From Pseudomonas putida (GTDB taxonomy: Bacteria > Pseudomonadota > Gammaproteobacteria > Pseudomonadales > Pseudomonadaceae), in NCBI RefSeq assembly GCF_002741075.1, contig NZ_CP016634.1:2836501-2900500 (forward strand): DNA of 64,000 nucleotides, written 5' to 3'. Of this stretch, positions 58,419 to 64,000 are shown in pieces (within the stretch, counting starts at the first letter, position 1; every line of letters starts with the position of its first letter). The notes under the pieces were generated by a model. That model saw only the letters and a program-made list of their open reading frames with translations. It ran no database searches and was not told where the DNA came from. The position numbers were made by a program, and so were the translations under genes.

Positions 58419-58678
58419 AAGAGAAAAGCAAAATTTCTGACTATACTGAATCAGAGTTCCTCGACTTTTTAAAATTAATATTCGAGACAAACGGATCCAG
58501 CCCTGATGAAATACTGGACCCATTACTGGATCATTTTGAAAACATTACCGAACACCCGCTGGGGACTGATCTAATTTTCTGGCCAGAAACGGCTGAATTA
58601 GGAAAGCCAGAGCAAATTGTTCGAATTGTCAAAGAGTGGCGCTTGGCAAATGGCAAGGACGGCTTCAGAGCTTCATAA
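58415..58678 (+). CDS. Colicin/pyocin DNase immunity protein (Im9 family)
   Basis: 87 residues, the family length. ISDYTESEFLDFLKLIFETN (helix 1), DEILDPLLDHFENITEHP (helix 2), TDLIFWP (helix 3) and QIVRIVKEWRLANGKDGF (helix 4) match Im9 throughout. The helix 3 pair Tyr54-Tyr55 of Im9, which contacts the nuclease, is Phe55-Trp56 here. It neutralises the cognate DNase in the producer. The ATG overlaps the bacteriocin stop (ATGA), so the two are made together. Confidence 0.93.
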   Translation: MKEKSKISDYTESEFLDFLKLIFETNGSSPDEILDPLLDHFENITEHPLGTDLIFWPETAELGKPEQIVRIVKEWRLANGKDGFRAS

Positions 58679-58701
58679 AATTGGGCCAGTCAAGGCCCCT
58701 T

Positions 58702-58904
58702 ATGAAACGTCAGCGCTCACCGGCCTCCTACTCCTATCAGCCTGTAGTGCCGGCAGCCCCTACCTGGTGCCAGACAGCTCAGATCAACACTTCAACTGCG
58801 ACATGTCCCCCTACAGCCCAGCGTGCGTGAAACGCAGCGATTATGACCGGCACCTGGAAATGATCAGGACCGAAAAACAGACCCGGCGTCTGTTGCGCAA
58901 CTAG
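58702..58904 (+). pseudogene. Small Cys-motif lipoprotein, array copy 4 (frameshift)
   Basis: The ATG at 58702 (AAGG upstream) aligns with the start of copy 3, but one base is missing after MKRQ, which shifts the frame. The rest of the gene (LTGLLLLSACSAGSPYLVPD, HFNCDMSPYSPACVKRSDYD) is intact in the other frame, with no good start. The open frame reaches back into the immunity gene only through a TTG. It is best read as a recently broken copy of the 55502 gene. Confidence 0.65.
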
Positions 58905-58906
58905 TC
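58716..58906. repeat. 191-bp direct repeat, right copy
   Basis: Matches 55547-55737 with five substitutions (CTGCTG/CTACTC, GGC/AGC, CAA/AAA, ACT/ACC) and no gaps. Confidence 0.9.
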
Positions 58907-58918
58907 AGGTGCCATAAA

Positions 58919-58946
58919 CAAAAAACCCCGCCGAAGCGGGGTTTTC
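58919..58946. terminator. Bidirectional terminator of cysNC
   Basis: AAAAAACCCCGC-CGAA-GCGGGGTTTT: a 6-bp GC stem with flanking A and T runs, 18 bp beyond the cysNC stop. Confidence 0.88.
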
Positions 58947-58963
58947 TGTTTATGGCAAGCGGA

Positions 58964-60865
58964 TCAGATCGCGCCGCGCTGACGCAGCACATCCAGCACC
59001 TGCTTGACGCCGTCTTCAACGCTGGTGGTCTGGGTGTCGATCACCAGGTCCGCGTCCAGCGGCACATCGTACGGGAAGCTTTCGCCCGGGATGTTGTCGC
59101 CGCCCGCAGCGTACAGGCCCTGTGGGTCGCGTTCGCGACAAGCGATCGGCGAGGCCTGGACGTAGACGGTGACCAGGCGCTCCTTGCCGATCAGCGCCTT
59201 GGCCTGCTCGCGGCCTTCGGCGTCCGGGGCCACGAAGGCAGCCAGGGTCAACATGCCGGCTTCGTTGAACTGACGCGCCACGTGGGCGGCGCGACGCCAG
59301 TTCTCAGTGCGACCGGCGCGGTCCTGTGGCAGGCCTTTGTTAAGGTCATGACGCAGGTTCTGGCCATCGAGCACATAGACCGCACGGCCCATGTCGAACA
59401 GCTTGCGTTCAACGGCATAGGCCAAGGTGCTCTTGCCCGCGCCGGAGAGGCCGCTGAACAGCACGGTGGCTGGCTGCTGGCCGAAGCGCAGGGCACGCTC
59501 TTCGGTGGAAACGTGGGCGAGTTTGCCATGCTGACCAGTGCTGCCGTGCGGCAGGACCGGCGGGGCGATGATCATGCCGGCGCCGACGGTGCCGTTGGTC
59601 AGGCGGTCGATGACGATGAACGCGCCGGTGGTGCGGTTGCTGTCATAGCCGTCCAGGGCGATGGCGGCATCGAGGCTGACCTTGACCCGACCGATCTCGT
59701 TCAATTGCAGGGCACTGGCAGCGCCTTGCTCCAGGGTGTTCACATCGACCTTGTGGGTGATGCTGGCGATCGAGCCCGGCACATAGCTGGTGGCGCGCTT
59801 GATGTCGTACTTCTTGCCCGGGAGCATCGGCTCCTCGGCCATCCATACCAGCATGGCGTCGAACTGGTCGGTAACCGGCGGAACGTTGTCGGCATGCACC
59901 AGCAGGTCGCCACGGGAGATGTCGATCTCGTCTTCCATGGTCAGGGTGACGGCCTGGCCAGGGCCTGCGTTTTCCAGTTCACCTTCGAAGGTGACGATGG
60001 ACTTGACCCGGCTGCTCTTGCCCGACGGCAGCACGACGATTTCGTCGCCCTTGTGCACCACGCCGCTGGCGATGGTGCCGGCGAAGCCACGGAAGTTCAG
60101 GTTCGGACGGTTGACGTACTGCACCGGGAAGCGCAGGTCGGTGAAGTTGCGGTCGGCCGACACTTCGACGGTTTCGAGGATTTCCATCAGCGTCGGGCCG
60201 GCGTACCACGGCGAACGCTCGCTGTGGTTGACCACGTTATCGCCCTTGAGCGCCGACATCGGCACGAAGTGCAGGCTGCTCGGGGTCAGGTTGATGGCTT
60301 CGGCGAACTTCAGGTAGTCGGCCTTGATCGATTCGAAGACGTCCTGATCGAAGCCCTTGAGGTCCATCTTGTTGACCGCGACCACGATGTGCTTGATGCC
60401 CAGCAACGAGGCAATGTAGCTGTGGCGGCGGGTCTGGGTCTGCACACCGTAGCGGGCATCGACCAGGATGATCGCCAGGTCGCAGGTGGACGCGCCGGTC
60501 GCCATATTGCGGGTGTACTGCTCGTGACCCGGGGTGTCGGCGATGATGAACTTGCGCTTGGCGGTGGAGAAATAGCGGTAGGCGACATCGATGGTGATGC
60601 CCTGCTCACGCTCGGCCTGCAGGCCGTCGACCAGCAGCGCCAGGTCCACTTCCTCACCGGTGGTGCCGACTTTCTTCGAGTCACGGGTGATGGCCTCGAG
60701 GTGGTCCTCGTAGATCATCTTGGAGTCATGCAGCAGGCGCCCGATCAGGGTGCTCTTGCCGTCGTCGACGTTGCCGCAGGTCAAAAAGCGCAGCAGTTCC
60801 TTGCGCTCGTGCTGGGCCAGGTAGGCGAGGATGTCCTCGCTGATCAGATCAGATTGGTGCGACAT
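58964..60865 (-). CDS. cysNC: Sulfate adenylyltransferase subunit 1 / APS kinase (CysNC)
   Basis: 633 residues, a fusion. Residues 1 to about 440 are the CysN GTPase with [18 protein letters not shown] (G1), [12 protein letters not shown] (G3) and VAVNKMDL (G4). Residues of about 455-633 are CysC with the kinase P-loop [15 protein letters not shown] and the APS-binding [13 protein letters not shown]. The GTPase promotes ATP sulfurylase, and the kinase makes PAPS, for cysteine synthesis. It lies 15 bp after cysD. Its 3' end is the source or homologue of the fragment at 55797. Confidence 0.96.
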   Translation of the reverse strand: MSHQSDLISEDILAYLAQHERKELLRFLTCGNVDDGKSTLIGRLLHDSKMIYEDHLEAITRDSKKVGTTGEEVDLALLVDGLQAEREQGITIDVAYRYFSTAKRKFIIADTPGHEQYTRNMATGASTCDLAIILVDARYGVQTQTRRHSYIASLLGIKHIVVAVNKMDLKGFDQDVFESIKADYLKFAEAINLTPSSLHFVPMSALKGDNVVNHSERSPWYAGPTLMEILETVEVSADRNFTDLRFPVQYVNRPNLNFRGFAGTIASGVVHKGDEIVVLPSGKSSRVKSIVTFEGELENAGPGQAVTLTMEDEIDISRGDLLVHADNVPPVTDQFDAMLVWMAEEPMLPGKKYDIKRATSYVPGSIASITHKVDVNTLEQGAASALQLNEIGRVKVSLDAAIALDGYDSNRTTGAFIVIDRLTNGTVGAGMIIAPPVLPHGSTGQHGKLAHVSTEERALRFGQQPATVLFSGLSGAGKSTLAYAVERKLFDMGRAVYVLDGQNLRHDLNKGLPQDRAGRTENWRRAAHVARQFNEAGMLTLAAFVAPDAEGREQAKALIGKERLVTVYVQASPIACRERDPQGLYAAGGDNIPGESFPYDVPLDADLVIDTQTTSVEDGVKQVLDVLRQRGAI

Positions 60866-60880
60866 GATGAAACCCTGAAA

Positions 60881-61798
60881 TTAGAAGTAGCCTTGGCGTT
60901 TTTTGTCTTCCATCGAGCCTGCACCATCGTGGTCGATGACGCGGCCCTGGCGCTCGGACGTACGGGTCAGGAGCATTTCCTGGATGATGTCCGTCAGGGT
61001 CTCGGCTTCCGACTCGACAGCACCCGTCAACGGGTAGCAGCCGAGGGTACGGAAACGCACCTTCTTCTTGACGATGCGCGCTTTCTCTTCATCGGTGAGA
61101 TGCTCGAGGATGCGCTCGTCGTCGATCATGATCAGGGTGCCGTTCTTCTCGATGACTTCACGCTCGGCGGCGAAGTACAGCGGCACGATCGGGATGCCTT
61201 CGAGGTAGATGTACTGCCAGATGTCCAGCTCGGTCCAGTTCGACAGCGGGAAGACGCGGATCGACTCGCCCTTGTTGACCTTGCCGTTGTACACGTTCCA
61301 CAGTTCCGGGCGCTGGTTCTTCGGGTCCCAGCGGTGCTTGCTGTCACGGAACGAGTACACGCGCTCCTTGGCCCGCGATTTCTCTTCGTCGCGGCGAGCA
61401 CCACCGAAGGCAGCGTCGAAGCCGTGCTTGTCCAGCGCCTGCTTCAGGCCCTGGGTCTTCATGATGTCGGTGTGCTTGGAGCTGCCATGGGTGAACGGGT
61501 TGATGCCCTGCGCCACACCTTCAGGGTTGACGTGGGTGATCAGCTCCAGGCCCATCTCCTCGACCATCTTGTCGCGGAAGCGGTACATCTCCTGGAATTT
61601 CCACTGGGTGTCGACGTGCATCACCGGGAACGGCAGCTTGCCTGGGAAGAAGGCCTTGCGCGCCAGGTGCAGCATCACGGCGGAGTCCTTGCCGATCGAG
61701 TACAGCATCACCGGGTTGTCGAACTCGGCGGCCACCTCGCGGATGATGTGGATGCTCTCCGCCTCCAGCTGTTTCAAGTGCGTCAGTTTGTCGACCAT
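60881..61798 (-). CDS. cysD: Sulfate adenylyltransferase subunit 2 (CysD)
   Basis: 305 residues, the ATP pyrophosphatase-fold catalytic subunit: PP-loop [18 protein letters not shown] near residue 33, [20 protein letters not shown], and the C-terminal [18 protein letters not shown]. With CysN it forms APS from sulfate and ATP. The 243-bp upstream gap holds AT-rich stretches that could bind CysB and a partial REP arm near 62024; no site was firm. Confidence 0.96.
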   Translation of the reverse strand: MVDKLTHLKQLEAESIHIIREVAAEFDNPVMLYSIGKDSAVMLHLARKAFFPGKLPFPVMHVDTQWKFQEMYRFRDKMVEEMGLELITHVNPEGVAQGINPFTHGSSKHTDIMKTQGLKQALDKHGFDAAFGGARRDEEKSRAKERVYSFRDSKHRWDPKNQRPELWNVYNGKVNKGESIRVFPLSNWTELDIWQYIYLEGIPIVPLYFAAEREVIEKNGTLIMIDDERILEHLTDEEKARIVKKKVRFRTLGCYPLTGAVESEAETLTDIIQEMLLTRTSERQGRVIDHDGAGSMEDKKRQGYF

Positions 61799-62041
61799 GG
61801 CTACTCACGAAAAACGATCTTATGGACGGCCTGCGGGCCGTGTTCGAGCGAGGAACTGTATCACAGCGCCTGATTCTATTTAGGAGGCTGACTAGACCGA
61901 AAGAATCTAACGATATGACTGCGGGTTTGGGGTGAATCGAGGCCGCCAGGTCGCTTCCCTCGGGGGCGGCGATCTTCCGTGGGAGCCACTGTCTTGTCTC
62001 GATCTTCAGGCTGATGCTGACGCTTGTGGGAGCGGCCTCGG

Positions 62042-62800
62042 TCAGATGGGATTGGGACAGTCGATGAACAGGTGCTCCACCGCAAAGCGCCGCGCCAGGT
62101 AGTCGCCCAGCGCCTGCACGCCGTAACGCTCGGTAGCATGGTGCCCGGCGGCGATGAAGCTGATGCCGTTCTCCCGGGCGCTGTGGAAAGTCTGCTCGGA
62201 CGCCTCGCCACTGAGGAACAGGTCCACGCCAGCCGCGATAGCGGTATCGATGTAGCCTTGCCCGCCGCCCGTGCACCAACCGACCCGGCGCACCAGTTGC
62301 TCGCCCTCGATCACCAGCGGCTCACGGCCCATCACCTCCTGCACCCGGCGGGCGAAATCGCGCGCCGACATCGGCTCGGCCAGGGATCCCACCAGGCCGA
62401 CCACCTTGGGGTTCAGCGGGTCCAGTGGGCCCTCGACGGTGATGTCCAACTGGCGGGCCAATTGCACGTTGTTGCCCACCTCAGGGTGCACATCCAGCGG
62501 CAAGTGATAGGCCAGCAGGCTGATGTCATGCTTGAGCAGGGTTTTGATACGGCGCTGCTTCATGCCCGTGATGCAGGGGTTCTCGCCTTTCCAGAAGTAA
62601 CCGTGGTGCACCAGCACCAGGTCGGCCTCGGCCTCCACGGCCGCATCCAGCAATGCCTGGCTGGCGGTGACGCCACTGACGATCCGGCTGACCTGCGGGC
62701 GTCCTTCGACCTGCAGGCCATTGGGGCAGTAATCCTGGATCTTCGCGCTGCCCAGGTAGCGCTCGGCTTCCTCGACCAGAGTGTTCAGGGCGACGGCCAT
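62042..62800 (-). CDS. Nif3-like dinuclear metal centre protein
   Basis: 252 residues from MAVALNTLVEEAERYLGSAK; GAGGAG lies 8 nt before this ATG, so the 44 extra upstream codons are rejected. DYCPNGLQVEGR, the metal-site HHGYFWKGE, GWCTGGGQGYI and the late SFIAAGHHATERYGVQALG are the conserved Nif3/DUF34 blocks with the two-metal histidines. The family is universal, and its role is unsettled (a GTP cyclohydrolase-type activity was once proposed). It stands alone, divergent from algW. Confidence 0.9.
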   Translation of the reverse strand: MAVALNTLVEEAERYLGSAKIQDYCPNGLQVEGRPQVSRIVSGVTASQALLDAAVEAEADLVLVHHGYFWKGENPCITGMKQRRIKTLLKHDISLLAYHLPLDVHPEVGNNVQLARQLDITVEGPLDPLNPKVVGLVGSLAEPMSARDFARRVQEVMGREPLVIEGEQLVRRVGWCTGGGQGYIDTAIAAGVDLFLSGEASEQTFHSARENGISFIAAGHHATERYGVQALGDYLARRFAVEHLFIDCPNPI

Positions 62801-62840
62801 GGAAAATCTCCTCGAAATCTGCACGTTCGGCGGGCGCAAC

Positions 62841-62867
62841 GCCCGTATAATGGCCGCCATTATGGGC
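62841..62867. promoter_or_regulatory. Palindrome between the Nif3-like gene and algW
   Basis: GCCC-GT-ATAATGGC-C-GCCATTAT-GGGC: nested inverted repeats with TATAAT on the plus strand, 41 bp upstream of the Nif3-like ATG. It could be an operator or overlapping divergent -10 elements. No convincing -35 is seen. Confidence 0.35.
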
Positions 62868-62925
62868 CGTCGCCGGCTTCGGGGAAACCGGCGGCAGTCG
62901 CCCGGGGGCAAGCTCGTGGCGCTGC

Positions 62926-62993
62926 CACTCACGGGTAAAGCCGCTCCTCACAGGACCTGACGACAACCCTGTGGAAGCGGGCTTACCCGCGTA
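62926..62993. repeat. REP pair (inverted)
   Basis: CACGGGTAAAGCCGCTCCTC and CTGTGGAAGCGGGCTTACCC in opposite orientation in the 309-bp gap between the Nif3-like gene and algW. Confidence 0.7.
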
Positions 62994-63109
62994 CGCTGCG
63001 CCGCGGTCAAGACCGTCGCCTGATCGGCTGTTTCACGTGTATGATCGCGCGCGCTCGCACCCCTGCTGCGTAGCCAACTGGCCCCTGCCCTACTCCCAGG
63101 ATTCATTCG

Positions 63110-64000
<891 letters not shown>

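Noticed and set aside
58617..58904. A 95-codon gene from a TTG inside the immunity gene
   Set aside because: The first part is only the immunity gene in another frame; the lipoprotein part aligns with copy 3 from an ATG at 58702 after a one-base deletion.
54645..58963. Prophage or transposon origin for the accessory region
   Set aside because: No integrase, transposase, terminal inverted repeat or tRNA attachment site is seen; the only repeats are the 191-bp lipoprotein copies and the cysC ends, which fit homologous exchange better.
58952..61873. A 973-codon open frame on the plus strand opposite cysNC and cysD
   Set aside because: It is the antisense shadow of two well-identified high-GC genes; its His/Asp/Gly/Val-rich product resembles no protein family.

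Overview
This is a 64 kb chromosomal window from a fluorescent Pseudomonas, almost certainly of the P. putida group. The evidence is high-GC coding DNA on both strands, dispersed REP elements of the P. putida type (arms resembling GCGGGTTTACCCGCGAA and GGAGCGGCCTTG), a methionine gamma-lyase cluster that matches the known P. putida mdeRAB genes, and a gene order that, from memory, follows the P. putida and P. aeruginosa ampG-to-algW region. No tRNA, rRNA, insertion sequence or CRISPR array was seen.

Layout. 0-14 kb: ampG-type permease, MdfA-like exporter, MscS channel, YajQ, a ketopantoate-reductase homologue, a PAS-containing sensor kinase, a cobalamin adenosyltransferase, a Nudix/ThiE-like fusion, a glutathione transferase, argJ and secA. 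14.5-33.5 kb: dciA and lpxC, followed by a complete division and cell wall (dcw) cluster read leftwards from a promoter near 32.93 kb: mraZ, rsmH, ftsL, ftsI, murE, murF, mraY, murD, ftsW, murG, murC, ddlB, ftsQ, ftsA, ftsZ. Most of its genes overlap or nearly abut. Three 10-bp-spaced MraZ boxes lie just after the promoter. rnpB lies immediately upstream. 33.5-43.4 kb: rsmI, the lpoA-yraN-gmhA-dolP envelope group, a YgdI/YgdR lipoprotein, sspB-sspA, the cytochrome bc1 operon petABC and rplM-rpsI.

43.6-54.6 kb: aldo/keto reductase, a GlxA-type AraC regulator, zapE, trpS, a small alpha/beta hydrolase, zapG and the mde group. In this group MdeA cleaves L-methionine to methanethiol, ammonia and 2-oxobutyrate. 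MdeB, a pyruvate-dehydrogenase-E1-like enzyme, is expected to process the oxoacid. MdeR is the Lrp-family regulator, divergent from mdeA.

54.65-58.95 kb is the accessory region and the most interesting part. It holds an array of four related small lipoprotein genes (two intact, two broken). Between the third and fourth copies sits a 782-residue S-type-pyocin-like nuclease bacteriocin with an overlapping Im9-family immunity gene. The module is bracketed by a 191-bp near-identical direct repeat. A detached fragment of the 3' end of cysC lies on its left, while the intact cysNC lies on its right. This looks like an imported killing cassette that brought or duplicated its flanks.

58.96-64 kb: cysNC and cysD (sulfate activation), a Nif3-like protein, and the start of algW (periplasmic protease), which runs off the window.
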